Source: Nostoc sp. S13
GTDB taxonomy: Bacteria; Cyanobacteriota; Cyanobacteriia; Cyanobacteriales; Nostocaceae
DNA: 47,690 nt
Direction: 5' to 3'
NCBI RefSeq assembly: GCF_029379315.1
Contig: NZ_JAQYWQ010000047.1
Span: forward strand, 1-47,690
Shown here: in pieces, positions 17,088-26,426 of the stretch
Layout of the letters: each line of letters starts with the position of its first letter
Numbering within the stretch: position 1 is the first letter of the stretch
Notes under the pieces: generated by a model
Databases searched by the model: none
What the model saw: the letters and a program-made list of their open reading frames with translations, nothing else
Told to the model about the DNA's origin: nothing
Position numbers and translations under genes: made by a program

Positions 17088-17399
17088 TAATTTTGAGTAT
17101 GTAGGATTAAGTCCGAATCGCAGATATGATACCAAGTTGCAGTCATGCAACTGCAACATAGCTATTGAGTAAATTTGGCAGAAATGATGTTGCAAAAGCT
17201 TCCACGCCAGCGAAAAACTAGCGTAAAGCAAAGTTACATCAAAGCGTAATTGCAATTATCAATAAACTGCCTATAATTTCATAGCCATGAGTAATCCGTG
17301 GCGTATCTCTGGCACTATGAGAACGTGAAACTGATCTATCGTTGAAATATTTATGACAATGTTCACCTGTACCTCGCAGATGGATGTGAGTTTGTGTGT
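17088..17399 (-). promoter_or_regulatory. leader between riboswitch and DUF1636 start
   Basis: This part of the 5' leader should hold the expression platform. A GC-rich inverted segment around 17195-17225 (CCACGCCAGCG with CGCTAGTTTTTCGCTGGCG) can form a hairpin. I cannot tell a transcriptional from a translational mechanism by eye. Confidence 0.4.
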
Positions 17400-17518
17400 T
17401 ACTTTCGGCGGGCATTCTGACTTTGAGGCATAAACCTCATTACAGCTGCGGGACAGCGCCGGATTTACACCGGACTTTCCCCCTTGCGTCTGATGGCTGA
17501 CACCCACCAGAACCGAGT
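17400..17518 (-). ncRNA. cobalamin riboswitch
   Basis: Read on the minus strand the segment has the classic order: outer stem CGGTTCTGGTGGG, then GGGGGAAAGTCCGGTG, AAATCCGGCGCTGTCCCGC, the B12-box-like AGCTGTAATGAGG, a GAGG/CCTC hairpin, then GTCAGAATGCCCGCCGAAAG closing the outer stem. It sits about 310 bases upstream of the DUF1636 start, leaving room for an expression platform in 17088-17399. The expected effect is repression of DUF1636-metE when adenosyl- or methylcobalamin is present. Confidence 0.95.
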
Positions 17519-17798
17519 TGATACTGGACTAATAATAGCATGATTATGAATTATTATCAGTGTTTTGGAAATTCTCGCAGTTTGCAAATAAGTGACATAC
17601 AAAAGCTAGGTTTAAAAATCAGATATAAAATCTGTTTGAATTCGGACTACTGAAATCTGCTTTATTCTTAATTTAAATAATATTAAGAAAATCTAAATAT
17701 TCAATTCTTATCCCTATTAGGGGGATTGCTCTGGAAAAAAAATGTGGTTTTCTAAAAACGTTAGTAAGAAATTCAACTAAGTAATTAGGGGAGTTAGA

Positions 17799-18549
17799 AT
17801 GTTTCTGCCAAAAATTAAAACGCTGCTCATAGCAGCAGCTATTTTGCCATGCTTTATCCAACCAGCATCAGCGCATGTTGTCTGGTTTGATTACAAAAAT
17901 GGCGAATATGATATTTTGTTTGGACATCCAGAAGATCGGTCAGAACCTTATGAAACCTCTAGATTAAAACAAGCAATAGTTTATGATATTAACAAACAAA
18001 TTCTTCCTTTTGATCTCAATCAAAAACAAGATGCTTTATCTCTAACTGCTGGTAAAAATGTAGCCGCTATCCAAGGTTTTTTTGATAATGGTTATTTTGC
18101 TAAATTATCGAATGATCAATATCTCCGCATTACAGAACAGGAAATTCCTAACTATGATAATGTTGGTCATTACCTTAAATACACCAAGGCTTTTTATGAT
18201 TGGTCTGATGCTTTAGCCAAACCCTTTAGCTGTTACTCCAGGTGGAAGCTTACTAGTTCAGGTATTATCTGAAGGGAAACCAATTACCGATGCTGTTACA
18301 GTAGAATATCTTGGTGAAGTAATAGCAAAAAACTTAGATGGCACTTTTTCCATACCCATTACTCAACAAGGGCTAGAGCAACCTATTGAAGCTAGCTACT
18401 CACTTCCATCTCAAGGGAATTTGGCTATTTCTTATGAAACCAGCTTGACAGCAGAAAGCATCTCTGTGCCAGAACCTTCAGCTTTGTTAGAATTAGGTTT
18501 TCTTGGATTACTAGTTTTACACAAAAAGAAGTTACTGCTGAATAAATAG
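17799..18549 (+). pseudogene. DUF4198-type periplasmic protein with PEP-CTERM tail, one-base frameshift
   Basis: Signal peptide (MFLPKIKTLLIAAAILPCFI, cut after ASA) then AHVVWFDYKNGEYDILFGHP, typical of DUF4198 proteins, which include the soluble part of nickel/cobalt uptake systems. The frame stops at 18272. One extra T in CCCTTTAGC (about 18225) breaks it: with two Ts it continues as KPLAVTPGGSLLVQVLSEGK to 18549. The C-terminus, VPEPSALLELGFLGLLVL followed by HKKK, is a PEP-CTERM sorting signal. It is divergent from the B12 riboswitch operon, so a role in cobalt supply is possible. Either a recent pseudogene or a sequencing error. Confidence 0.75.
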
Positions 18550-18866
18550 CACAGTAATTCTAATTATCATAAAAAGCAGGTACTTACAGTCTCTTTGTAA
18601 GCTCGACTTTATCAATTTTTTTGGCAACACTCAAGTTATCGCTGTAATCTTTGCGGGACAGTAGTTTTACTTTTTGAACTTCTTACAAAGTTGGGCGCAG
18701 GGAAACCGTGACGCACCCACTTTGCGCTTCATCGATAATCTGTGACGTGGAAAAAGTATTTGCCACAAAGCCGGGGTTTTTGCCGGACAAAGAAAACCAG
18801 TTCTTAATTTTGGATAAAGTCGAGCTAAGGGCGGCACCATACCAATAATTTTTTGTCTGCTTACTT
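18550..18866. other. gene-free stretch
   Basis: No convincing gene. A minus-strand frame at 18683-18877 ends in GCVTVSLRPTL, a sequence that looks like translated repeat DNA, and overlaps the end of the kinase gene. I see no clean terminator. Confidence 0.4.
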
Positions 18867-19961
18867 TTAGTTTTCACTAGCTACAGGTAGACGTATAGTG
18901 AATGTACTACCCTTCCCTCGTTCAGATATGACATCGATTCTACCTTGATGTGCTTCGATAATGCAGCGAGAGAGATATAGTCCCAAACCACTACCAGAAC
19001 GCTGGTGTTTACCTTGGCGAAATCGCTCGAATAATATTGCCTGATCTTGTTTAGAAATCCCCGGCCCTGTATCTTGAATATCAATAGTCACAGCTACCGG
19101 AGTCAGATTGCAGCGAATATCTACAGAACCTTTGTCTGTAAATTTGATGGCATTGCCGATGATATTTGTCAAAACTCGCCGCAGTTCTACGCGATCACCC
19201 ATGATCGTGCTTGCAGTGTCACCTCGATCAATGTTTACAGCTAATCCTTTTTCTTCAGCTAAAGGAGTTAATTCCTGGGAAACTTCACTAACTAATTCCT
19301 GAATATTGCACGGAGAAATTTTTAAGGTTTTACAGCCCGCTTCATGACGATAAACTTCTAGCAAAGTATTTACCATTTCCAGCAGGTCTTGATTACTGCC
19401 AATCATGGTATCAATGATTTCTTGCAATTGTGGCGAAACTTCGCAAAACCTGCCTTCCAGCAATAATTTTAATACGCGGTTGGAGGCTACTAGGGGTATG
19501 CGTAAATCGTGAGTAAAACGGGAGACAAAATCTGCCCGGAGGTTAGCCATCTGATCTCGTTCGTCGATACTATGTTTGAGCCGCAGGAGCGATCGCACTC
19601 GTGCATGAAGTTCATCAGGATCGAATGGTTTACGAATAAAGTCATCTGCACCCGCGTCGAGTCCTTCAACAACGCTAGACTCATAGTGAGCCGTCAGCAG
19701 CAGAATCGGAATAAATGGCAACGCCTGATTCTGTCGGATACGTCGAGTAAATTCATACCCATCTATCTCCGGCATCATCACATCTAGGAGAATTAAGTCT
19801 GGCGGTGACTCCTCAACCATAGCCATAGCAATTTTGCTATCTTCCACCAAGCTAATTTCATAGTCCTCATCTTCTAGGACTGCTTCTAAGACCAGTAGAT
19901 TGTCAAAAACATCATCGACAACGAGAATTTTATCTTTTTTGACAGTTTTAGTTAAAGGCAT
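18867..19961 (-). CDS. response regulator-histidine kinase hybrid (REC-HisKA-HATPase)
   Basis: ATG at 19961 gives 364 residues; a TTG further up (20000) would add 13 hydrophobic residues that do not belong to the fold. Residues 8-130 are a receiver domain (DD at 16-17, phospho-acceptor Asp60, Lys111). The kinase part has FTHDLRIPL with His151, N-box NIIGNAIKFTDKG, DTGPGIS and GSGLGLYLSR. There is no membrane segment, so it acts in the cytoplasm and probably relays phosphate from another kinase. It is divergent from a NarL-type regulator 600 bases away; pairing of the two is possible but not shown. Confidence 0.93.
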   Translation of the reverse strand: MPLTKTVKKDKILVVDDVFDNLLVLEAVLEDEDYEISLVEDSKIAMAMVEESPPDLILLDVMMPEIDGYEFTRRIRQNQALPFIPILLLTAHYESSVVEGLDAGADDFIRKPFDPDELHARVRSLLRLKHSIDERDQMANLRADFVSRFTHDLRIPLVASNRVLKLLLEGRFCEVSPQLQEIIDTMIGSNQDLLEMVNTLLEVYRHEAGCKTLKISPCNIQELVSEVSQELTPLAEEKGLAVNIDRGDTASTIMGDRVELRRVLTNIIGNAIKFTDKGSVDIRCNLTPVAVTIDIQDTGPGISKQDQAILFERFRQGKHQRSGSGLGLYLSRCIIEAHQGRIDVISERGKGSTFTIRLPVASEN

Positions 19962-20579
19962 GGCTAAATAAAAAAAGAAGTGCTTGGCTATCCCTAGCAA
20001 ATCTAGTAATAGCTTACTTTACCAGCGTTGAGATTATTAAGGATTCAGATTTTGCTTTAAAGTTTCCTAAATTAAATATTATATCAAACAGAATTCAGGA
20101 GTCAGGAACCAGAATTCAGAATGAATTTTGTGCGACTGGTGGATGAATAAACGGCGTTTTTGCACCCCCACAAAACAAGAAAATTTGGTGGTCTTCAAGA
20201 CGCTCGATGACTCGCTACCGCTACGCTATCAGTGGCAGGTCTGAATCCCCCACTAATTGCATTCTGACTCCTGAATTCTGACTTCTGAATTCTTCTTCAA
20301 TTATTTAAGTAATTATACTGTTATTTTATTAACTAAATGTATGAATTAATAATCACAGCTATTTTTAGTTAAATAGACCACGCAGTAGGGAACATTGCTC
20401 ATTGTTATATCGAAACTGTTACCTTAGAAAAGCTTAGGAGATAAGGTTATTTATGTCTAATGGTAGATGAAGTTCAGAGAACAATACCAAAGGCATTGCT
20501 TTTTGTATAAGATCCCGAATAGAACAACGAGATTATTTTAATCTGTACTTTAGATAGATAACAGTAAAGTTAAGCAACT
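19962..20579. other. intergenic region with repeat element between two divergent regulators
   Basis: Contains the repeat at 20091-20293 and the promoters of both flanking regulator genes. Nothing else is recognised; TATCTAAAGTAC-like A/T-rich sequence is next to the 20580 start. Confidence 0.45.
20091..20293. repeat. inverted-repeat element with GAATTCAGGAGTCAG ends
   Basis: Left end GAATTCAGGAGTCAG, right end CTGACTCCTGAATTC followed by further GAATTC-type repeats. The inside (about 150 bases) is non-coding. This looks like a dispersed Nostocales intergenic repeat; no transposase. Confidence 0.6.
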
Positions 20580-21299
20580 ATGAGTGAAATCAAGATCCTC
20601 GTGATTGAAGATCACAACCTGACAAGAATCGGCTTACGGTCTGCCTTACAAACCCAGCCAGAGTTAAATATTGTTGGTGAAGCAGCCAATGCAGCCGACG
20701 GTATCAAGCTTCTGAAAACTCTCAAGCCGGATGTTGCTACTATTGACATTGGTTTGCCTGACATGGATGGTATTGAGCTAACACGCACATTTAGGCAATA
20801 TCAAGCAGAGAATGAAGATTATACAACAAAACTGCTAATTTTAACGATGCAGAATAGTGAACAGGCAGTTTTAGCAGCTTTTGCAGCAGGTGCAGATTCT
20901 TATTGCATGAAGGATATCGAAACTGAGAAACTAGTAGAGGCTGTGCGAACGACCTATGCAGGTAGCTCATGGATCGATCCAGCGATCGCAGACCTTGTAC
21001 TACAACAAATACGTCAAGATTTCCCCGATGGTAGCAGAGGGGCAGCTGGAAAAAGAGTCTTAATTGAAGGTATCGACCCAGATGTTGAGAAAAGTATAGT
21101 CAGCTATCCTCTAACTCATAGGGAAATGGATGTTTTAGAGTTGATTGTCGCTGGCTGTGACAATGCAGAAATTGCTAAAAGGCTTTATCTAACAGTCGGT
21201 ACTGTCAAAACTCATGTTCGAGGTATTCTGAATAAACTCTGTGTTGCTGATCGTACACAGGCTGCTGTCCGGGCTTTGCGTGCTGGATTAGTACCGTGA
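20580..21299 (+). CDS. NarL/FixJ-family response regulator (REC + LuxR HTH)
   Basis: A 239-residue protein. Receiver domain 1-125: acidic pair ED at 10-11, phospho-acceptor Asp56 (ATIDIGLPDMDG), Thr of LILTMQ and Lys of CMKDIE. A linker of about 50 residues follows, then a LuxR-type helix-turn-helix (about 175-237) with LTHREMDVLELIVAGCDNAE and LTVGTVKTHVRGIL. It is a DNA-binding transcription regulator; targets unknown. It may receive phosphate from a separate kinase, perhaps the divergent one at 18867. Confidence 0.94.
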   Translation: MSEIKILVIEDHNLTRIGLRSALQTQPELNIVGEAANAADGIKLLKTLKPDVATIDIGLPDMDGIELTRTFRQYQAENEDYTTKLLILTMQNSEQAVLAAFAAGADSYCMKDIETEKLVEAVRTTYAGSSWIDPAIADLVLQQIRQDFPDGSRGAAGKRVLIEGIDPDVEKSIVSYPLTHREMDVLELIVAGCDNAEIAKRLYLTVGTVKTHVRGILNKLCVADRTQAAVRALRAGLVP

Positions 21300-21466
21300 G
21301 CAAGTAAATAGCCATCATAAACTGCGTACACAAGATCAGGTGATAATCTTTCTTCCCCAGTCTCCAGTCCCCAAAAGCGGTTAGCTGGAACAAATATTTA
21401 TGAAGAAATTGTTACAAAGTTTAGTAGAATGACATAATTAACAAATAAGTATTTTTCCTCATATAC

Positions 21467-23152
21467 ATGATAGCGGATCAATTTCCCTGGCTTACCGCAA
21501 TTGTCTTACTACCACTCGTTGCTTCCCTGCTCATCCCTGTGCTGCCTGATAAAGATGGCAAGCATGTGCGGTGGTATGCACTGGGTGTAGGTATCGCAGA
21601 CTTTGCTTTAATGTGCTACGTCTTTTGGAAGCATTACGATGCCAGTAGTGCTAGTTTTCAGCTGGTTGAGAATTATGCCTGGGTGCCTCAGTTAGGTTTG
21701 AACTGGGCGGTATCAGTCGATGGACTTTCAGTGCCACTTGTGCTTCTTGCAGGATTTGTCACCACACTCTCGATTTTTTCGGCTTGGCAAGTTTCACACC
21801 GACCTCGCCTCTTCTATTTTTTGATGCTGGTGCTGTATTCCGCACAGGTAGGGGTGTTCGTTGCCAAAGACTTACTGCTATTTTTCATTATGTGGGAAGT
21901 AGAGCTGATTCCCGTATACTTACTAGTCTGCATTTGGGGTGGGCAAAGGCGTCGTTATGCGGCTACGAAATTTTTGTTGTATACCGCAGCAGCTTCTATA
22001 TTTATTTTAGTGGCAGCCCTGGCAATGGGGTTATACGGCGGCGGTGATATGACATTTGATATAACCGCCCTCGCCAAGAAGGAATATCCCCTTGGTTTAC
22101 AACTGCTACTTTATGCAGGATTGTTGATTGCATTTGGTGTCAAGCTTGCTGTTTTCCCGATGCATACCTGGTTGCCTGATGCCCACGGTGAAGCATCCTC
22201 TCCTGTATCGATGATTTTGGCTGGTGTATTGCTGAAGATGGGCGGATATGGATTGATTCGCCTAAATCTTGAACTACTCCCGGATGCACACATTTACTTT
22301 GCGCCGGTTCTAGCTATTCTGGGTGTTGTCAACATTATCTATGGTGCATTAAACTCCTTTGCTCAGACTAATATGAAGCGGCGTTTAGCTTATTCGTCGA
22401 TTTCCCATATGGGCTTTGTATTGCTTGGGATTGCGTCCTTCACTGATTTGGGAATCAACGGCGCGATGTTGCAGATGATTTCACATGGTTTGATTGCATC
22501 GGTGCTGTTCTTTTTGGCAGGCGTTACTTACGATCGCACCCACACAATGGTAATGAAAGATATGGGCGGTATTGGTCAAGCCATGCCCAAAGTCTTTGCC
22601 CTGTTTACAATCGGAGCAATGGCATCCTTAGCACTTCCCGGTATGAGCGGCTTTGCTGGCGAACTATCGGTATTTGTTGGTCTGACTAGCAGTGACGTTT
22701 ACAGTTCAACTTTCTGCACCGTAACGGTTTTTCTAGCCGCAGTTGGAGTCATCCTCACACCAATCTATCTACTTTCCATGCTGCGAGAGGTGTTTTATGG
22801 TGACGGTGCAGCACTTATCTGCGACATTAATAATGCCGGCTTGGAAAATCAAGAAGATAATGGAACAGTTTGTTTTGGTACAGACTGTCTCGTGCCAGAA
22901 GATGCAGTCTACGACGATGCTAGACCCCGTGAAGTGTTTATCGCTGCCTGCTTTCTGCTGATGATTATTGGTATTGGTTTCTATCCCAAGATGGCGATGC
23001 AGATGTATGACGTGAAGACTGTTGCAGTCAATGCTAATCTTCGCCAGTCTTATGCCATAGTCTCGCAAACAAATCCCCAGATTTATGCTAAGGGTTTCTT
23101 GGTTCCGCAAATTTCAGAGGTTGAGGTAGCGCCCGTTTTGGGAACTTTTTAG
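21467..23152 (+). CDS. ndhD: NAD(P)H-quinone oxidoreductase subunit 4 (NdhD)
   Basis: A 561-residue membrane protein with about 14 hydrophobic helices. Motifs [33 protein letters not shown] and [16 protein letters not shown] are diagnostic of the NdhD/NuoM antiporter-like subunit of the thylakoid NDH-1 complex, which moves electrons from ferredoxin to plastoquinone and pumps protons. The key Glu in MWEVE and the Lys residues of the proton path are present. Cyanobacteria have several NdhD copies; without comparison I cannot say which paralogue (respiratory D1/D2 type or CO2-uptake D3/D4 type) this is. It is alone, without other ndh genes. Confidence 0.95.
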   Translation: MIADQFPWLTAIVLLPLVASLLIPVLPDKDGKHVRWYALGVGIADFALMCYVFWKHYDASSASFQLVENYAWVPQLGLNWAVSVDGLSVPLVLLAGFVTTLSIFSAWQVSHRPRLFYFLMLVLYSAQVGVFVAKDLLLFFIMWEVELIPVYLLVCIWGGQRRRYAATKFLLYTAAASIFILVAALAMGLYGGGDMTFDITALAKKEYPLGLQLLLYAGLLIAFGVKLAVFPMHTWLPDAHGEASSPVSMILAGVLLKMGGYGLIRLNLELLPDAHIYFAPVLAILGVVNIIYGALNSFAQTNMKRRLAYSSISHMGFVLLGIASFTDLGINGAMLQMISHGLIASVLFFLAGVTYDRTHTMVMKDMGGIGQAMPKVFALFTIGAMASLALPGMSGFAGELSVFVGLTSSDVYSSTFCTVTVFLAAVGVILTPIYLLSMLREVFYGDGAALICDINNAGLENQEDNGTVCFGTDCLVPEDAVYDDARPREVFIAACFLLMIIGIGFYPKMAMQMYDVKTVAVNANLRQSYAIVSQTNPQIYAKGFLVPQISEVEVAPVLGTF

Positions 23153-23165
23153 ACAGTTAGGGGAA

Positions 23166-23199
23166 AAAAGCGATCGCTTTTAATGTTGAGGCGATCGCT
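23166..23199 (+). terminator. possible terminator built from HIP1 palindromes after ndhD
   Basis: AAAAGCGATCGCTTTT at 23166-23181 is a 16-base perfect palindrome, followed by a second GCGATCGC and TTTT. It lies just after the ndhD stop. Such HIP1-rich spacers may form hairpins; terminator function is a guess. Confidence 0.4.
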
Positions 23200-23365
23200 T
23201 TTACACTAAGATTACGCGATCGCACGAGATAATAAAAGATCAGTTTGGTGGCGTAAATGAACTTAGAAAACTGGTCTTGACAAAATAAAACTTTTACAGA
23301 TTAGATTTTCAATTAAAAAAGAATGTATTAACATAGGGATTAAAGTAATATTTATAACATTTATT

Positions 23366-24478
23366 ATGGCTATGCGAGACGCAGACAAGGATCGTCGCAA
23401 AAATCGCCCTGTCAACAATCCTAACCCAGGTGGAAAAGAACCACCTTCTTATCATGAGCTTAACCATTTTTTGAGGAATGCTCGTGCTGATGCGATTCGA
23501 TGGGAACGACTTGCGAAAGAAAATCAAGAAGCTGCGTCTCAATTTACTCAAGTTCAGCAAGATATCCAAACTTACCAAGTTGAAGTTAACGAGTTAAAAC
23601 AGATATATCTGAATGAACAAAAAAATTATCAGCAGGCTTTATGCCTCTACAACGGAGAAAAAATTAGGGCAATTGAATTAATTGCCCAACGTGATGAATG
23701 CCAACAACGTGCGAAAGAAAATCAGGAAGCTGCATCCCAACTAACCCAAGTTCAGCAAAATATCCACACTTATCAAGTTGAGATTAACGAATTAAAAGAA
23801 CGCATAGCAAACAATTATTTAATTTATCTTCATGAACAAGAAAATTATCAGCAGGCTCTAAATCGTTACAATGAAGCAAAAACGAAAGCAGTTGAATTAA
23901 TTGCCCAACGTGATGAATGGCAACAACGTACGAAAGAAAATCAGGAAGCTGCATCCCAACTAACCCAAGTTCAGCAAGATATCCAAACTTATCAAGTTGA
24001 GGTTAACGAATTAAAAGAACGTGTAGCACACAATTACCAGATATATCTTGATGAGCAAAAAAATTATCAACAAGCTCTACATCGTTACAATGAAGAAAAA
24101 GCAAGAGCAACTGAATTACTTGCCCAATATGAAGAAATGAAGTCTGAGCGAGACAACTATTTAACTCTATATAATGAAGCACAAACACAACTTAAATTTG
24201 AGCGACGTTCCAAGGCTGGTATTAAGGGATGGGAAACTCGCCGTAAAACCGAGAACGAAAGGCTAAAACGGGAAATTGGGGAGATGGTCGTTCTGCTGCG
24301 TCAATCCCTCGCAAGTAAGGATGATGCTATAAATAACCTCTACGTTGTAGCAAAACGCATGGATCGTATTCAATCTCTAGTAGATTCAGTGGAAGAGGAA
24401 ACAACAGGTAATCCTGTCGGTCTGGTACAAAAGTTTAAACGTATCTGGCTTGCTATTAAAGAGATACTTTCGGAATAA
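23366..24478 (+). CDS. coiled-coil protein built from three internal repeats
   Basis: A 370-residue, highly charged soluble protein. From about residue 50 it has three repeats beginning AKENQEAASQFTQVQQD (DNA starts 23513, 23711 and 23930). Repeats 2 and 3 are 73 residues; repeat 1 is 66, exactly one heptad shorter. The whole middle is predicted to be one long coiled coil. A short basic N-terminus (DADKDRRKNRP) and a non-repeated C-terminal helical region with SKAGIKGWETRRKTEN flank it. No enzyme motif is seen. It is followed after 12 bases by a second gene, so the two are one unit. I do not recognise the family; a filament- or scaffold-like role is possible. Confidence 0.8.
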   Translation: MAMRDADKDRRKNRPVNNPNPGGKEPPSYHELNHFLRNARADAIRWERLAKENQEAASQFTQVQQDIQTYQVEVNELKQIYLNEQKNYQQALCLYNGEKIRAIELIAQRDECQQRAKENQEAASQLTQVQQNIHTYQVEINELKERIANNYLIYLHEQENYQQALNRYNEAKTKAVELIAQRDEWQQRTKENQEAASQLTQVQQDIQTYQVEVNELKERVAHNYQIYLDEQKNYQQALHRYNEEKARATELLAQYEEMKSERDNYLTLYNEAQTQLKFERRSKAGIKGWETRRKTENERLKREIGEMVVLLRQSLASKDDAINNLYVVAKRMDRIQSLVDSVEEETTGNPVGLVQKFKRIWLAIKEILSE

Positions 24479-24490
24479 ACAAGCATCTTT

Positions 24491-25045
24491 ATGAGCAAAA
24501 AATCAGCAACAAACATAGGAAATAAAAGTAAAGCTAACTTAGGGGAGCAAATTCGTAATATTGCCGATAGACTTAAACAAGAAAATGAGGTGCAGATCAA
24601 AGCCACCTCCCGTATTTTGGGGGCTGCGGCTCAAATTTCCGAAAATCATGACCGACTCATTAATGAGGTAGTTGATATGGTTCAGGAAGACCTTAATAAA
24701 CAAACCCAGACGTATCAAAAGGATATTCATACGGTTGATATTCTAAAGCAACAGTTTAAAACATTACGTGAAGCAAAAGATTACTTTAAACTGAAAGCGA
24801 CTAGTTGGGAATCCCTTGCTAAAAAATTAAATGATTCATCTTCTCAAAAGCTTGTATCTGAAACTAAAACTCAGTCATATCAATTTTTTGAAAATAACGG
24901 TATGGGAAAATTTGAACCTGATGGCAAAATTTATGAAGGTTTGACAGTTCATTTAGAAGAAGATGTTGCAGAAATATTTCCCAATGCTCAAGCAGTAAAT
25001 GAAGCTCTACGTTTTCTAATTAGAGTTACGAAGAAAAGTTGCTAA
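24491..25045 (+). CDS. hypothetical partner of the coiled-coil protein
   Basis: A 184-residue protein, mostly helical in the first 120 residues (many Lys/Glu/Gln). The C-terminal 45 residues differ: GKIYEGLTVHLEEDVAEIFP then NAQAVNEALRFLIRVTKK, which reads like a short beta strand with two helices, faintly like ribbon-helix-helix DNA-binding or antitoxin-type sequences. The start ATG at 24491 lies 12 bases after the preceding stop. Function unknown; it should be considered together with its neighbour. Confidence 0.75.
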   Translation: MSKKSATNIGNKSKANLGEQIRNIADRLKQENEVQIKATSRILGAAAQISENHDRLINEVVDMVQEDLNKQTQTYQKDIHTVDILKQQFKTLREAKDYFKLKATSWESLAKKLNDSSSQKLVSETKTQSYQFFENNGMGKFEPDGKIYEGLTVHLEEDVAEIFPNAQAVNEALRFLIRVTKKSC

Positions 25046-25402
25046 AAAAGTAAATTTAACAGTCTAATATTTATAATTAATTTTATAGGAAAGTTGCATT
25101 AGTGCTTTCCAAAACTTACTCAATATCAAACTCCAATAAACGTTTTTTCTCAGGAAATTAACTTAATCTTTATGTATTTTAAATTACTTTTGAGGCTGAC
25201 ATTTGTAGATTGAGTACAGCAATCGCACAATTGAACCATTTAAATTCCCATAGTATAATTTTGCACAGCCACAATCACTCCAACTCAAGTCTCAGAGGAT
25301 GGATTAAGGAACAGTAAATCAAAGTATCCCCAACAGCGAGCAAAAACTAGCCCCATGCTACCAATACATGGGATGCTAATTGATGATTACTGAGTTTTAC
25401 CA
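25046..25402. other. gene-free stretch upstream of homoserine kinase
   Basis: A/T-rich in the left part; probably holds the thrB promoter. No gene, no clear terminator or leader peptide seen. Confidence 0.45.
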
Positions 25403-26314
25403 ATGTCTGTTGTTTCTGCCATCACTGTTACCGTTCCCGCCACAACTGCGAATTTAGGGCCTGGTTTTGATTGCATCGGTGCAGCATTAAAGCTGTACAA
25501 CGAGTTCAAGTTCACTCGCCTAGAAGAAGGTGGGCTAACTATTCATGTCACTGGTACGGAAGCTGCACGAGTCCAAACTGATGAGAGTAATCTCCTCTAC
25601 CAAGCGTTTCTCAAATTCTATCAACATATAGAGCAGACACCGCCGACTGTGAAAATAGAGATTAAGTTAGGTGTCCCGTTAGCGAGGGGTTTGGGTAGTT
25701 CGGCGACAGCAATTGTTGGTGGCTTAGTTGCTGCTAATCAACTTGAGGGTGCTACTCTCTCTCAGTCGCAAGTGATGGAGTTAGCGATCGCAATGGAAGG
25801 GCATCCTGATAATGTAGTTCCAGCCTTGTTGGGTGGATGTCGTCTCGCTGCTACCAGTGGTGCAGCTTGGGAAATTTGTGATGTTCCCTGGCATCAAGAT
25901 GTTGTACCAGTTGTGGCTATTCCTAATTTTGAACTTTCCACTTCACAGGCGCGGAGCGTTCTCCCAACTCAAGTGAGTCGCGCCGATGCGATTTTCAATA
26001 TGGCACATCTGGGGTTATTGTTGCGCGGACTGGAAACTGGTAACGGACAATGGTTAGAGACAGCTTTGCAAGATAGATTGCATCAGCCCTATCGCAAAGC
26101 TTTAATCCCTGGTTATGATGCTGTCAACATCGCAGCTGTTAGTGCTGGTGCTTATGGTATGGTAATTAGTGGCGCAGGGCCGACACTGTTAGCTTTGGCG
26201 GATAAGTTACACTCAGAGGCAGTGGAGGCGGCGATGTTATCGGCTTGGCAACAAGAAGGAATTACAGCCGAGGTGCGATCGCTTTCTCTCGATACTCAAG
26301 GCGCAAAAAGCTAG
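25403..26314 (+). CDS. thrB: homoserine kinase
   Basis: A 303-residue GHMP-family kinase that phosphorylates homoserine to O-phosphohomoserine, the penultimate step of threonine synthesis in the cytoplasm. N-terminal TVPATTANLGPGFDCIG and the ATP-binding GVPLARGLGSSATAIVGG are diagnostic, as is the C-terminal GAYGMVISGAGPTLLAL. The length is normal. It stands alone; no thrC or hom gene is next to it. Confidence 0.96.
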   Translation: MSVVSAITVTVPATTANLGPGFDCIGAALKLYNEFKFTRLEEGGLTIHVTGTEAARVQTDESNLLYQAFLKFYQHIEQTPPTVKIEIKLGVPLARGLGSSATAIVGGLVAANQLEGATLSQSQVMELAIAMEGHPDNVVPALLGGCRLAATSGAAWEICDVPWHQDVVPVVAIPNFELSTSQARSVLPTQVSRADAIFNMAHLGLLLRGLETGNGQWLETALQDRLHQPYRKALIPGYDAVNIAAVSAGAYGMVISGAGPTLLALADKLHSEAVEAAMLSAWQQEGITAEVRSLSLDTQGAKS

Positions 26315-26349
26315 AAGATAAGGGAGATGAGGAGCAGCAGAAGAATTTT

Positions 26350-26383
26350 TAACTCCCCACTCCCCACTCCCCACTCCCCACTT
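26350..26383. repeat. heptanucleotide tandem repeat CTCCCCA
   Basis: Four to five copies of CTCCCCA just after thrB. Short tandem heptamers of this kind are typical of Nostocales intergenic DNA. Confidence 0.8.
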
Positions 26384-26426
26384 AGCTACAGCATATGGTT
26401 GCATAATTCCTAGTTTTTAATACTTC

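Noticed and set aside
18683..18877. 64-residue frame on the minus strand after the hybrid kinase
   Set aside because: It overlaps the kinase end region, and its C-terminus (VTVSLRPTL) looks like translated repeat DNA.
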